26,651 nucleotides of DNA from Legionellales bacterium UBA4759 (lineage in GTDB: Bacteria; Pseudomonadota; Gammaproteobacteria; Legionellales; Legionellaceae), in contig DHHZ01000082.1 of the NCBI GenBank assembly GCA_002403515.1, positions 1-26,651 on the forward strand. Reading direction: 5' to 3'. The translations under genes and the position numbers were made by a program. This document shows, one piece after another, positions 14,555-24,074 of the stretch. The notes beneath the pieces were generated by a model. It was not told where the DNA came from and did no database searches. It worked only from the letters and a program-made list of their open reading frames with translations. Numbering within the stretch: the first letter of the stretch is position 1; each line of letters begins with the position of its first letter.

Positions 14555-14773
14555 ATGCGTTTTTGGATATGTTTATCAGTCATTTTAATGAATAACTTAT
14601 TTGCAGCAGAACCGAGTCAACAATCGACTAATGATAATTCTCAAGCCGCTCAACCAGCCGTTCAAACAGCACCCCAGCTCCCCAAAAATGATCAGTCAGC
14701 GGCTGCCAATCGTTTAGTCAAAAGTGTGATTGAAAGAAACCGAATTTTATTTGGTCCAGGTAAAAAACAATAA
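14555..14773 (+). CDS. Small exported protein of unknown function
   Basis: A 72-residue protein that I do not recognise. A short hydrophobic signal peptide (about 1-18, ending LFAA before EPSQQ) predicts export to the periplasm. The mature part is a low-complexity Gln/Ala/Ser/Pro-rich linker (about 20-48) followed by a basic, more conserved-looking segment ANRLVKSVIERN with RILFGPGKKQ at the end. No lipobox or cysteine is seen in the mature part. AGGGAAAG gives a good ribosome site. It precedes smc by 56 bases with no terminator between, so it is probably in the same transcript. The linker plus short basic tail suggests a surface- or wall-associated peptide, but no function can be assigned. 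Confidence 0.65.
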   Translation: MRFWICLSVILMNNLFAAEPSQQSTNDNSQAAQPAVQTAPQLPKNDQSAAANRLVKSVIERNRILFGPGKKQ

Positions 14774-14829
14774 TTTCTAATTTTAAAGATCCCTATGATA
14801 AAAAGAAGTGATTATCAGGAGAACATTTA

Positions 14830-17800
14830 ATGTTTTTGAAACAAATGAAAATCACTGGCTTTAAATCTTTTGTGGATTCTACTCATTTATATTTTAATTC
14901 TAATAAATTAGCCGTTGTTGGGCCGAATGGTTGTGGTAAATCGAATGTTATTGATGCCATACGTTGGGTCATGGGTGAAAGCTCGCCGAAGTTTTTACGT
15001 GGCGATATGATGTCTGATGTCATTTTTAATGGCTCTATGCATCGTAAAGCTGTAGGGGTGGCAAGTGTTGAAATTGTTTTGGACAATTCCAATGCTTATT
15101 TACAGGGTGCTTACGTAAAAAAAGGTGACGTGTCATTGCGTCGCGAAATTCACCGCAATGGCGAATCAAATTATTACATTAATCAACAACGAGTGCGACG
15201 TAAGGATTTAACTGATTTATGGTTGGGCACGGGTGCTGGCTCTAGAGGTTATGCCATCATTGGTCAAAATATGGTAAATCAGTTGGTTGAAGCCAATCCT
15301 GAAGTTCTAAAAACCTATCTAGAAGAAGCAGCAGGTGTTAGTAAATACAAAGAGCGACGTAAAGAAAGTGCGGAACGACTGGTTCATGTTTCCGATAACT
15401 TATCCAGAATTGCAGATATTATTCATGAATTAGAACAGTCACTGACGCGATTAGAGAAAGAATCTAAAGATGCGAAGCATTATCAAGAGTTGCGTCAAAA
15501 ACTTCGTTTTTCCCAAGAACAATTACAAATGCTGCAGGCTAAAAAAACGATAGAGCGCTACCATCATGTCAATACGCAAGCCTCAACCCAAGAATTTGAG
15601 GAACAAAAGTTTCATGATGAATATATCCAAGCCGAACAAAACTTAAAGCAGTTTGATGAGCGGTTTAATCAACTCCAGCAAGAGATTGCTATTTTTGAAC
15701 AAGATTTGTATAAAGCCAAAATTGATTTAAAACAGCAAAATGATTTTTATCAACAGCGCCAACATGAAAAAGAACGTTATCTTAAAGAGCAAGAACATTT
15801 GGCAATAGAAAAAGATGAGTTGGTGAAACAAACTCAAGCCGATGAAAATTTATTTCAGGACTTAAAACTTGCTATTGCCCAATCCAATCAAGTGTTTGAA
15901 ACGGTTGATAAAACAACAAGCACTCAAAAAATCCTCTTGGATAAACTACAATTTAAGCTTCGTGAACAACAGCAGTTGAAAGGGCAAGTTCGCCAAAAAA
16001 CACAGCAGTGTTCTACACAAGTGCAAATTTTACAGGCTAAAAAAGAGCAAAGTACACTTGCATTTACCCAATTACAAACCGATATTCAAAAACTTAAAGC
16101 ACAGTTTAATAACAACAATCTTGATTATCTTTCGCAAAAAATTCAATTGTTGGAACAAGAAGTTAAACCTCAAGAGCAAAGTATCGAACTGTTGAAAGCC
16201 GATGCCACTTTATTTAAAACACAAGTCGACAATGCACAAAAGATTCATCATCAAGCCCAAAAATCCTTTGATGAATCGCAAAAAGAGTATGATGCTTTAA
16301 GACGTGATATGCTGGGTAAAGAGGCTGCATACCTTGGGCTTGTGGGGCATCAAAAAAATTCGACACAATCGCCACCTGCGCCATGGTGCGAGCTTACTGA
16401 ATGGCTTAGGGGTTGGCAAATTCCAAGCGAATGGCAAAAAATTATTGATTATCTCTGGCAATCTTTTCTACCTGATTATGCCATTGAGCAAATTCATAAA
16501 GCTAATTTTTTTGAACCTATGCCACATGCGTATTATTCAGGTATGCGCCAATCAGGAAAACACCTAAAATTTCAATCTTTATTATCCTTCATGCAAGTTG
16601 ATAGCCTACCAGCTGGATTTTTAAACTGGAGTAAAATTTTTATAGGCCAAGACTTTTCAAAAGCGCAAGAATTCATGCATCTACTTGCTGATGATGAATC
16701 GCTTTTGTTTCAGGAAGGGATATGGCTTGGAAAGGATTGGGTATTTTATTTACCCATTGAAGAAAATAATCATCCAGGCTTGGCGACTCGTTTGAATGCT
16801 TGGCGTAATGCAGAGCAAGCTTATCTAAATTTTGAGCAAAGATTTCAACAAAGCCAAAATGACCTACAGCAAGTTTTAGAAAAATATCTGCAATCAAAGC
16901 AGCAATTGGAAATACAAGTTGTGCAATTGGATGAGAAAGAGCGTTTATTGCAAGAGCAAAAACAAAAGCTTCAAAGCTTTCAAACGCAATACCAATTTAT
17001 TTTACAAGAGCATGAACGCCAACGTATTGAACTCCATCTTGCAGAAGAAAAATATGCAAAATTCATTGAGCAAAATCATTTGTGGCAAGATGAAATCATT
17101 GCTTTAGAAGCGCAACTGAATAATTATCAACAACAAGAAAAACAAATATATTTAGAATTGGATAACTTACAAACTGATGCCTCTAATTTAGAAAAACAAT
17201 ACACCAGTTCAATCAAGCAAGCCCATGATCAAAAACTCGAAATGACACGTTTAAAAACGCAATTTGAGCTTATTCAACAGCAATTACCGAAAACCAAGTC
17301 TCGCTTGATGCAACTTGAACAGCGTTTGTCTGAACTTTACAAACAAATTGAGATCTTTGAGAAGGATTTGAGTCAGCCTCAAGATTGGTTATTAGAAAAA
17401 ACACAAAAAATTGAAAACGATACCTTGGCATTAAATCAGCGACAATTAGAAATTCAAGTTGCAAAAGAAAAGCGTTTAGACTTGGTCACACAAGTGGAGA
17501 CCATGAAAAAAAATCATCTCCAGTTATTGGAGAAAAAGTGGCGCATACTCAGTGAAAAAGAACAACAACAAAAATCCTATGAAGAAGTCATTGAGATTTT
17601 TGGCGCTGATTTACAATCGGAGGTTTGGCATAAGCTTGAAAATCATGATGAAAAGCTGCTTAAAAAATACATTGAACAACTGGAATCGCAATTGAGCGAG
17701 CTTGGGGATGTTAATTTATTGGCAGTGGGGCTTTATCAGCAAGAGCAAGAGCGATTGTCTCAATTTATTCTTCAAGAAAATGATTTAAAACAAGCAGTTT

Positions 17801-18318
17801 TAGAATTAGATGGCGCCATTAAAACATTGGATGAAGACATGCAAACAGAGCTTCAAAAAACATTGCAAGCCATTAACCACCATTTATCTGAAATTTTTCC
17901 ACAACTTTTTGGTGGTGGAGAGGCGAAGTTTGTTGCAAGTTGTGATAATCTTTTAGAGGCGACAGTTGCCGTGCAAGTGCAAGCCCCTGGAAAAAAACAA
18001 CATCGTATTCAGTTGTTGTCTGGTGGTGAAAAAGCATTGACAGCAGTGGCATTGTTGTTTTCAATATTTTCATTGAACCCTGCGCCATTTTGTCTTTTGG
18101 ATGAAGTGGATGCCGCTTTAGATGATGCAAATGTGCAAAGGCTTGCAAATTTAATTGATAAATTATCAAGTTCTGTGCAGTTTATTTTAATAACGCATAA
18201 TCCATTAACAATGGACGTTGCAGATGAGTTGATTGGAGTAACGATGCAAGAACCTGGAGTTTCGAGGGTAGTCACTGTGAATATGGCAACAGCATTAGAT
18301 ATGGTTAATAAGGAGTAA
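14830..18318 (+). CDS. smc: Chromosome segregation ATPase SMC
   Basis: SMC forms the long-armed ATPase of the bacterial condensin complex, acting with ScpA and ScpB (not in this window) to organise DNA. The 1162-residue protein has the N-terminal Walker A GPNGCGKSN (31-39), coiled-coil arms at about 170-500 and 660-980, a hinge at about 515-650 ending near LADDESLLFQEGIWLG, and the C-terminal head with signature LSGGEKA (1063-1069) and Walker B CLLDEVDAALD (catalytic Glu1092, D-loop following). The length is typical, and no frameshift was seen. AGGAG (14817-14821) lies eight bases before the ATG. The ribosome site of zipA is embedded in its last codons. Confidence 0.97.
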   Translation: MFLKQMKITGFKSFVDSTHLYFNSNKLAVVGPNGCGKSNVIDAIRWVMGESSPKFLRGDMMSDVIFNGSMHRKAVGVASVEIVLDNSNAYLQGAYVKKGDVSLRREIHRNGESNYYINQQRVRRKDLTDLWLGTGAGSRGYAIIGQNMVNQLVEANPEVLKTYLEEAAGVSKYKERRKESAERLVHVSDNLSRIADIIHELEQSLTRLEKESKDAKHYQELRQKLRFSQEQLQMLQAKKTIERYHHVNTQASTQEFEEQKFHDEYIQAEQNLKQFDERFNQLQQEIAIFEQDLYKAKIDLKQQNDFYQQRQHEKERYLKEQEHLAIEKDELVKQTQADENLFQDLKLAIAQSNQVFETVDKTTSTQKILLDKLQFKLREQQQLKGQVRQKTQQCSTQVQILQAKKEQSTLAFTQLQTDIQKLKAQFNNNNLDYLSQKIQLLEQEVKPQEQSIELLKADATLFKTQVDNAQKIHHQAQKSFDESQKEYDALRRDMLGKEAAYLGLVGHQKNSTQSPPAPWCELTEWLRGWQIPSEWQKIIDYLWQSFLPDYAIEQIHKANFFEPMPHAYYSGMRQSGKHLKFQSLLSFMQVDSLPAGFLNWSKIFIGQDFSKAQEFMHLLADDESLLFQEGIWLGKDWVFYLPIEENNHPGLATRLNAWRNAEQAYLNFEQRFQQSQNDLQQVLEKYLQSKQQLEIQVVQLDEKERLLQEQKQKLQSFQTQYQFILQEHERQRIELHLAEEKYAKFIEQNHLWQDEIIALEAQLNNYQQQEKQIYLELDNLQTDASNLEKQYTSSIKQAHDQKLEMTRLKTQFELIQQQLPKTKSRLMQLEQRLSELYKQIEIFEKDLSQPQDWLLEKTQKIENDTLALNQRQLEIQVAKEKRLDLVTQVETMKKNHLQLLEKKWRILSEKEQQQKSYEEVIEIFGADLQSEVWHKLENHDEKLLKKYIEQLESQLSELGDVNLLAVGLYQQEQERLSQFILQENDLKQAVLELDGAIKTLDEDMQTELQKTLQAINHHLSEIFPQLFGGGEAKFVASCDNLLEATVAVQVQAPGKKQHRIQLLSGGEKALTAVALLFSIFSLNPAPFCLLDEVDAALDDANVQRLANLIDKLSSSVQFILITHNPLTMDVADELIGVTMQEPGVSRVVTVNMATALDMVNKE

Positions 18319-18320
18319 AT

Positions 18321-19067
18321 ATGCAAGCCAATCTTAGTTTTATTTTAAATATTGTTTTTTTGGGGATTATTTTAAGCATGATTTTTTGGAAAATGCGTCC
18401 TTATCTTTCCAGCAAGAAAAGTGTAAAAAAAGAATCATCCCAAGTAAAATCTTCACCCACCATAGCTATGGATGACTATGAACAAGACGATGTTATTAAT
18501 GTTCGAAAATTAGATATTAAAGATTATTTGCATCAAGAAGAGAGTATTGAACAAGCACCAACCTCAGAAGAATCTAAACCTTCTCTAGGTGTTTCAGTGG
18601 CAATCCATGCCAATGAGACAGAAGTAAAACCATCTGATGATATACAAAACCATAAAAAAAATATTATGGTTTTTCTCGCAGCGCAAGGTCAAAGTACTTT
18701 TGCAGGCTATGATTTATTACAGACTTTGTTATCTTGTGGATTACGTTATGGTGATGCAGGATTATTTCATCGTCATCAACACGCATCAGGTCAAGGTCCT
18801 GTTTTATTTAGTTTGGCCGCTGCCACAGCAACAGGCATGTTTGATTTACAAAACATGGGCGCCATGAGTGTTAAAGGCTTGTGTATATTCATGGAGTTGT
18901 CAGGGAATATTGCAATTGACAGTGAGCGTTTTGAAATTTTTATGCAAACCGCTAAGCAATTGGCAGAGGATTTACATGCCAATTTGTTGGATGAGCGTCA
19001 ACGTCCATTGACTCAAGACATTATCAAGAAATTTGAACACATGATAGCAGAAACCACTGAGCTATAA
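18321..19067 (+). CDS. zipA: Cell division protein ZipA
   Basis: ZipA is a bitopic inner-membrane protein that tethers FtsZ filaments to the membrane. The 248-residue protein starts with a membrane segment (about 5-25) and basic residues, then an acidic Glu/Ser/Pro-rich linker (about 33-108), then the C-terminal FtsZ-binding domain (about 112-245) with IMVFLAAQG, FAGYDLLQTLLSCGLRYGD, FHRH and MFDLQNMG. AAGGAG at the end of smc is its ribosome site, with only two bases between the genes. The pairing with smc is usual in gammaproteobacteria; there ligA normally follows, but here murF starts three bases after the stop. Confidence 0.95.
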   Translation: MQANLSFILNIVFLGIILSMIFWKMRPYLSSKKSVKKESSQVKSSPTIAMDDYEQDDVINVRKLDIKDYLHQEESIEQAPTSEESKPSLGVSVAIHANETEVKPSDDIQNHKKNIMVFLAAQGQSTFAGYDLLQTLLSCGLRYGDAGLFHRHQHASGQGPVLFSLAAATATGMFDLQNMGAMSVKGLCIFMELSGNIAIDSERFEIFMQTAKQLAEDLHANLLDERQRPLTQDIIKKFEHMIAETTEL

Positions 19068-19070
19068 ACC

Positions 19071-20402
19071 ATGAAATTATCAGATATTGCCAAATGTTTA
19101 GGGCTTGATTGTCATCAAGATGACACTGTTGAAGGTGTCATCATTGACAGTAGACAAGCCAAACCCCATGATTTATTTGTAGCCTTTCAGGGCGAGCATG
19201 TTGACGGACATGATTTTGCAAAAGATGCCTGTCAGCGTGGTGCTATTGCGGTACTTGCAGAAAAACCATTACCACAATTGTCAGTTCCTGTTTTTGTTGT
19301 GGATGATTGTTTAAAAGCATTGACTAAAATTGCTGTATTGAATCGTCAATCATTAGATTTAAAAGTATTGGCATTGACAGGCAGCAACGGTAAAACCACT
19401 GTTAAAGAAATGCTTGGTTCTATTTTGCCATCAAGTGCTTTTATTTCTCATGGCAATTTCAATAACCAGCTTGGTGTTCCCATCAATTTAATGGCTCTAA
19501 ATGCTAGACATGAATATGCTGTTTTTGAGCTGGGTGCAAATATGATTGGTGATGTTGCCCATACCGCAAATTTAGTAAAACCAGATATTGCTTTAATTAA
19601 TAATATTGGACCTGCGCATTTGGGTAAATTTGGTTCGATTGACAATGTTGCACGTGCTAAGGGTGAAATTTATGAGCAACTAGCCTCAGGTGGTATGGCG
19701 ATTGTTAATGATGATGATACTTATGCACATTATTGGGATAAGCAATTAAAACAACATGAAGTTCTTCGTTTTTCTAGTCAACATCCAGCTGATGTGTGGG
19801 CTTCGGATATAAGGGAAGTCAATCATTCTAGCTATACCTTTGATTTACATTTTGGCCAACACTGCATTCATATTACTTTGTCTGTGCCAGGACGACATCA
19901 AGTGCAAAATGCGTTGGCGGCTGCCAGCATGGCACTAGCGGCGGGTATTTCCTTAGAGCAAATTAAATTGGGATTAGAGGCGTTTACTGGCGTCAAGGGT
20001 CGTTTAAATTTTAAAGCAGGACTTCAGTGTTCCACCATTATTGATGATACTTACAATGCCAATTTGGCCTCAGTTAAAGCTGGGTTACAAGTATTGGCCA
20101 GTCAATCAGGTACCAAGATATTTGTGATGGGGGATATCGCTGAGCTTGAACATTATGCCAAAGAGCAGCATTTGGCCATGGGGCAAATTGCAAAAGACTT
20201 GGGTATTGATTATTTATTGGCAATTGGTCCTTTTTCTTTTTATGCTGTAGAGGCTTTTGGTGACAAGGGGCATCATTTTAAAAATCAAAAAGATTTGATA
20301 GATTATTTGAAAAAATGTTTAAATAATCAGGTGACGGTTTTAGTAAAAGGTTCTCGTTCATCAAGAATGGAGAATATTGTTCAAGACGTTGTTGTTAATT
20401 AA
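19071..20402 (+). CDS. murF: UDP-MurNAc-tripeptide-D-Ala-D-Ala ligase MurF
   Basis: MurF adds D-alanyl-D-alanine to UDP-MurNAc-tripeptide, completing the cytoplasmic pentapeptide precursor with ATP. The 443-residue protein has the Mur ligase layout: an N-terminal UDP-binding domain with IIDSR and DLFVAFQGE (22-43), ATP loop GSNGKTT (104-110), GNFNNQLGVP, the ELGANMIGD segment and the C-terminal domain with DDTYNANLAS. These last motifs are diagnostic for MurF rather than MurE or MurC. It starts three bases after zipA with no ribosome site of its own, so it should be coupled. Genes that often sit beside it (murE, murG, murC) are absent here. Confidence 0.96.
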   Translation: MKLSDIAKCLGLDCHQDDTVEGVIIDSRQAKPHDLFVAFQGEHVDGHDFAKDACQRGAIAVLAEKPLPQLSVPVFVVDDCLKALTKIAVLNRQSLDLKVLALTGSNGKTTVKEMLGSILPSSAFISHGNFNNQLGVPINLMALNARHEYAVFELGANMIGDVAHTANLVKPDIALINNIGPAHLGKFGSIDNVARAKGEIYEQLASGGMAIVNDDDTYAHYWDKQLKQHEVLRFSSQHPADVWASDIREVNHSSYTFDLHFGQHCIHITLSVPGRHQVQNALAAASMALAAGISLEQIKLGLEAFTGVKGRLNFKAGLQCSTIIDDTYNANLASVKAGLQVLASQSGTKIFVMGDIAELEHYAKEQHLAMGQIAKDLGIDYLLAIGPFSFYAVEAFGDKGHHFKNQKDLIDYLKKCLNNQVTVLVKGSRSSRMENIVQDVVVN

Positions 20403-20415
20403 TTTAAGGGTTTGT

Positions 20416-21501
20416 ATGCTTTATTGGCTCACTCAACTTTTGCAAGGGCAATATCATGCTTTGCGTGTTTTTCAATATATTACTTTTCGATCAATTTTAG
20501 CCACCTTAACGGCATTATTTTTTGGGCTTTATTTAGGCCCTAAAACCATTGCATGGTTGAGAAAAATGCAGATTGGTCAAATGGTTCGGGACGATGGCCC
20601 ACAAACCCATTTATCCAAAGCGGGCACACCGACCATGGGTGGAATATTGATTTTGTTTTCTATTACTGCCAGCACCTTGCTTTGGGCTGATTTATCCCAA
20701 CCGAATGTGTGGTTATTGCTGCTCGTTACCTGGGGCTTTGGGATATTAGGTTGGGTAGATGATTATCGTAAGCTTGTGTTAAAAAATAGCAAAGGTGTTT
20801 CAGCGCGAGGTAAGATATTGGTGCAATCGGTGATTGCATTAATTGCGGCGTTTTATATTTATCATCATGCAACTACCCCCATTCAAACACAATTGGTTGT
20901 GCCTTTTTTCAAGGATGTTTTTATTAATTTGGGTTGGTTTTTTCCATTACTGACTTACTTTGTGATTGTCGGTAGTAGCAATGCGGTGAATTTAACGGAT
21001 GGTCTCGATGGTTTGGCGATTCTACCCATTGTTATGGTTTCAGGTGCATTAGGGATATTTTCTTATATTGCTTGTAATTCAGTTTATGCACATTATTTGT
21101 CAATTCCTTATGTGCCTAACACCCAAGAAATTACTATTTTTTGTGCTTCAATTGTCGGTTCAGGCTTGGGTTTTTTATGGTACAACAGCTATCCTGCTCA
21201 AATATTTATGGGCGATGTTGGTTCATTATCTTTAGGGGCTGCCATTGGTTTAATTGCAGTTTTAGTGCGTCAAGAGTTAATCCTTGTTTTAATGGGTGGA
21301 CTTTTTGTGATTGAAACCTTATCGGTGATTTTACAGGTGGGTTATTTTAAATATACCGGTGGAAAAAGATTATTTAAAATGGCGCCATTGCACCATCATT
21401 TTGAATTAAAAGGATGGACCGAGCCTAAGGTGATAGTTCGTTTTTGGATTGTAACCGTGATATTGGTTTTATGCGGATTGGCCACCATTAAATTAAGATA
21501 A
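20416..21501 (+). CDS. mraY: Phospho-MurNAc-pentapeptide transferase MraY
   Basis: MraY transfers phospho-MurNAc-pentapeptide from UDP to undecaprenyl phosphate in the inner membrane, making lipid I. I place the start at the ATG at 20416: TAAGGG (20405-20410) sits five bases before it, and the resulting 361 residues match the E. coli length (360). An in-frame ATG 39 bases upstream would run back into murF. Key signatures are RDDGPQTHLSKAGTPTMGG (58-76), the Asp pair Asp115-Asp116 in GWVDDYRKL, NLTDGLDGLA, FMGDVGSLSLG and the HHHFE loop. About ten membrane segments are visible. The gene lies 13 bases after murF. Confidence 0.97.
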   Translation: MLYWLTQLLQGQYHALRVFQYITFRSILATLTALFFGLYLGPKTIAWLRKMQIGQMVRDDGPQTHLSKAGTPTMGGILILFSITASTLLWADLSQPNVWLLLLVTWGFGILGWVDDYRKLVLKNSKGVSARGKILVQSVIALIAAFYIYHHATTPIQTQLVVPFFKDVFINLGWFFPLLTYFVIVGSSNAVNLTDGLDGLAILPIVMVSGALGIFSYIACNSVYAHYLSIPYVPNTQEITIFCASIVGSGLGFLWYNSYPAQIFMGDVGSLSLGAAIGLIAVLVRQELILVLMGGLFVIETLSVILQVGYFKYTGGKRLFKMAPLHHHFELKGWTEPKVIVRFWIVTVILVLCGLATIKLR

Positions 21502-21516
21502 ATTCAAGGAATTCAA

Positions 21517-22854
21517 ATGACAAAAACTATCTTAATGATTGGTTTAGGGAAAACAGGTTTTTCTATTGCCAGACATTTACAGGCAACAGGTCAAAATTTT
21601 ATTGCATACGATACCCGTTTGGAACCTGCTGATCTAAAGAAATTTCAGGAACTGTATCCGAATATAGAAGTTTTTTGTCATGATTATCCACCACAGCTTT
21701 TAGAAAAGATTGATAAAATTATCTGTAGTCCAGGTGTGGCTTTGCATGAAGAGATTCTTCAAGAAGCCATGGCCAAAAATATCCCCATTCAAAATGATTT
21801 GGACTGTTTAATGGAGCTCATTAATGCCCCAGTGATTGGTATTACCGGTTCCAATGGTAAATCGACAGTCACGACCTTGGTTGGTTTAATGTGTCAAGCG
21901 CAAGGATTGAAAACAGCCATTGGCGGTAATTTGGGAACCCCTGTTTTAGATTTGTATTACACCAATCCCCATTACGATATTTGGGTATTGGAACTATCCA
22001 GTTTTCAGCTTTTACATATGCAACATTTAAAATTAAAAGCCGCAAGTATATTAAATGTTTCTCCTGATCATATTGATTACCATGGCTCCATGGATGCCTA
22101 TGTTTCGGCAAAGCAGCGCATTTATGAAAACACCGACATGTTAATTTATAACCGCGATGATAAACTTTCAGCACCCAAATCGCGCGCCTTGCATGAAGAA
22201 TCTTTCGGTTTATCGTCGCCTAAAAAAAATCAGTGGGGCATTTTAAATACGGAACATGGGCAAGTTATTGCTTTTGAAAATAGTGTTTATTTGCCAGTTA
22301 AAGAATTAAAAATTAAAGGTCGTCACAATTGGTTAAATGCGATGGCTGCGAGTGCGCTGGCAAAATATGTTGGTGTTTCTGATGTGGCAATCAAGCAAGT
22401 ATTAAAAGATTTTACTGGTCTTGAACATCGAACCCAATGGGTAAGTCATCGACAAGGAATTACCTTTATTAATGATTCCAAAGGCACCAATCTAGGGGCA
22501 ACTTATGCCGCCATCGAAGGTCTAGGGCCCACCTTAAACCACGGTAAAATTGTGTTAATTGCAGGTGGCCAGGGAAAAGGTGCTGATTTTACGCCCATGC
22601 GAACATTGTTGGAAAAATATGTGCGTTATGTGGTTTTGATTGGACAAGATGCAAAGCTTCTTGAACAACAGTGGCAAAATACGGTAGAAATTCAATGTGC
22701 AGCAACGCTTCTTGAGGCTGTGAATATGGCCAATGAAAAAGCTCAATCAGGCGATATCGTTTTGCTTTCTCCAGCCTGTGCCAGTTTGGACATGTTTAAA
22801 AACTATGAAGATCGCGGACAACAATTTGAAAAATTGGTCAAAGGACTAAAATAA
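21517..22854 (+). CDS. murD: UDP-MurNAc-L-Ala-D-Glu ligase MurD
   Basis: MurD adds D-glutamate to UDP-MurNAc-L-alanine using ATP in the cytoplasm. The 445-residue protein has the N-terminal Rossmann-like UDP-binding domain starting MIGLGKTGFS, the ATP loop GITGSNGKST (108-117), GGNLGTPVLDL, ELSSFQL, NVSPDHIDYHGS and the carbamylated-lysine region AKQRIY; the C-terminal domain has FINDSKGTN and LLSPACASLDMF, hallmarks of MurD. AAGGAA lies a few bases before the ATG, 15 bases after mraY. Its stop shares one base with the ftsW start (TAATG). Confidence 0.97.
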   Translation: MTKTILMIGLGKTGFSIARHLQATGQNFIAYDTRLEPADLKKFQELYPNIEVFCHDYPPQLLEKIDKIICSPGVALHEEILQEAMAKNIPIQNDLDCLMELINAPVIGITGSNGKSTVTTLVGLMCQAQGLKTAIGGNLGTPVLDLYYTNPHYDIWVLELSSFQLLHMQHLKLKAASILNVSPDHIDYHGSMDAYVSAKQRIYENTDMLIYNRDDKLSAPKSRALHEESFGLSSPKKNQWGILNTEHGQVIAFENSVYLPVKELKIKGRHNWLNAMAASALAKYVGVSDVAIKQVLKDFTGLEHRTQWVSHRQGITFINDSKGTNLGATYAAIEGLGPTLNHGKIVLIAGGQGKGADFTPMRTLLEKYVRYVVLIGQDAKLLEQQWQNTVEIQCAATLLEAVNMANEKAQSGDIVLLSPACASLDMFKNYEDRGQQFEKLVKGLK

Positions 22855-24026
22855 TGAGTCTACAGCTTTCACGAAAAAAAGTATCGACCGCAACGCATAG
22901 CCACAGCATGTACGACAAGATATTTGCTGCGGCAATTCTAAGTTTGATACTCATTGGTTTGATGATGGTTTCTTCCAGTTCAGTCATGATTGCAACCAAA
23001 TACTATCATCAGCCATTTTATTTTTTAGTTCGGCAAATGGCTTATTTGTTATTGGGTTTTGTTTTAGCAATGTTTGTGTTACGCACAGACACCAATAAGT
23101 GGCAGCAACACAGTGTTGCTTTATTGGGAATTTGTTTGTTGTGCATGGTTTTGGTTCTAATCCCTGGCATTGGTAAAATGGTTAATGGGAGTCGTCGTTG
23201 GTTATCGCTAGGTTTTATTGGCATACAAGTTTCAGAGTTGGCCAAACTTTTAGTAATTATTTACATGGCTGGCTATTTAGTTCGTCAAAGTACTCGAAAA
23301 AATGAACAATTCATGGCTTTTGTGAAACCTTTAGTGGTTTTGGCATTGATTGCAGGTTTATTGTTAATGGAGCCAGATTTTGGTGCTACGGTGGTGATTG
23401 TTTCAACAGTCATGATGATGTTATTTTTATCTGGGGTACAGTGGCGCTATTACATAGTGATTATCGCTTTGGTGGCTGTAGCAATGGCGGCCATTGCTGT
23501 TGCATCACCATATCGTGTGGCCCGATTGACAGCATTTTTAAATCCTTGGGCCGACCAATTTAAAAGCGGTTACCAGCTCACACAAGCATTGATTGCTTTT
23601 GGGCGTGGTGGATGGTTTGGAATGGGTTTAGGCGATAGCGTTCAGAAATTGTTTTATTTACCAGAAGCGCATACCGACTTTTTATTTGCGGTATTGGCAG
23701 AAGAGCTTGGTTTTGCAGGTATCGTGATGGTGATTGTTCTATATTCTTTGGTTTTTTGGCGAGGCATGGCCATAGGGTTTCAAGCTTTTCAACAAAACCG
23801 TTTGTTTGCGTCTTATGTGGCTTATGGTTTGAGTTGTTGGTTATTTTTCCAAGCATTAATCAACATGGGGGTGAATTCTGGGATGTTACCCACCAAGGGA
23901 TTAACTTTACCTTTTTTAAGTTATGGTGGTGCATCATTGGTTGTCAATTGTGTGGTAGTGGCCTTACTTTTACGTATTGATCATGAAAATCGTTGGTTTG
24001 CGATTGGTTTGAGAACCCATGTTTAA
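22854..24026 (+). CDS. ftsW: Septal peptidoglycan polymerase FtsW
   Basis: FtsW is the SEDS-family glycosyltransferase that polymerises lipid II at the division septum together with the transpeptidase FtsI. The 390-residue protein has a short cytoplasmic N-terminus and about ten membrane segments. The conserved loop PEAHTDFLFAVLAEELG carries the catalytic Asp275, and FLSYGGASLV near the C-terminus and GSRRWLSLG near residue 120 are SEDS signatures. FtsW is chosen over RodA because of the murD linkage and the PTKGLTLPFLSYGG form. It is the last gene of the block; murG, which commonly follows, is absent, and a hairpin follows the stop. Confidence 0.95.
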   Translation: MSLQLSRKKVSTATHSHSMYDKIFAAAILSLILIGLMMVSSSSVMIATKYYHQPFYFLVRQMAYLLLGFVLAMFVLRTDTNKWQQHSVALLGICLLCMVLVLIPGIGKMVNGSRRWLSLGFIGIQVSELAKLLVIIYMAGYLVRQSTRKNEQFMAFVKPLVVLALIAGLLLMEPDFGATVVIVSTVMMMLFLSGVQWRYYIVIIALVAVAMAAIAVASPYRVARLTAFLNPWADQFKSGYQLTQALIAFGRGGWFGMGLGDSVQKLFYLPEAHTDFLFAVLAEELGFAGIVMVIVLYSLVFWRGMAIGFQAFQQNRLFASYVAYGLSCWLFFQALINMGVNSGMLPTKGLTLPFLSYGGASLVVNCVVVALLLRIDHENRWFAIGLRTHV

Positions 24027-24027
24027 T

Positions 24028-24053
24028 AAAAAAGCCGATGATGATGCATCGGC
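24028..24053 (-). terminator. Terminator between ftsW and the Cys-rich peptide gene, strongest on the minus strand
   Basis: GCCGATG and CATCGGC (24034-24053) form a 7-bp stem with a six-base loop. On the minus strand a run of six T residues follows (24028-24033), giving a good terminator for the small minus-strand gene. On the plus strand only a short CCTTT follows, so it may stop ftsW transcripts less efficiently. Confidence 0.8.
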
Positions 24054-24074
24054 CCTTTGCATGGTAAACAAATA

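Noticed and set aside
18009..18326. A 105-codon open frame antisense to the end of smc
   Set aside because: It mirrors the conserved ATPase head of smc, has no family features and no promoter or ribosome site of its own.
20377..20415. An upstream ATG extending MraY by 13 residues
   Set aside because: It lies within murF, lacks a ribosome site, and gives a length longer than the family; the ATG at 20416 has TAAGGG before it.
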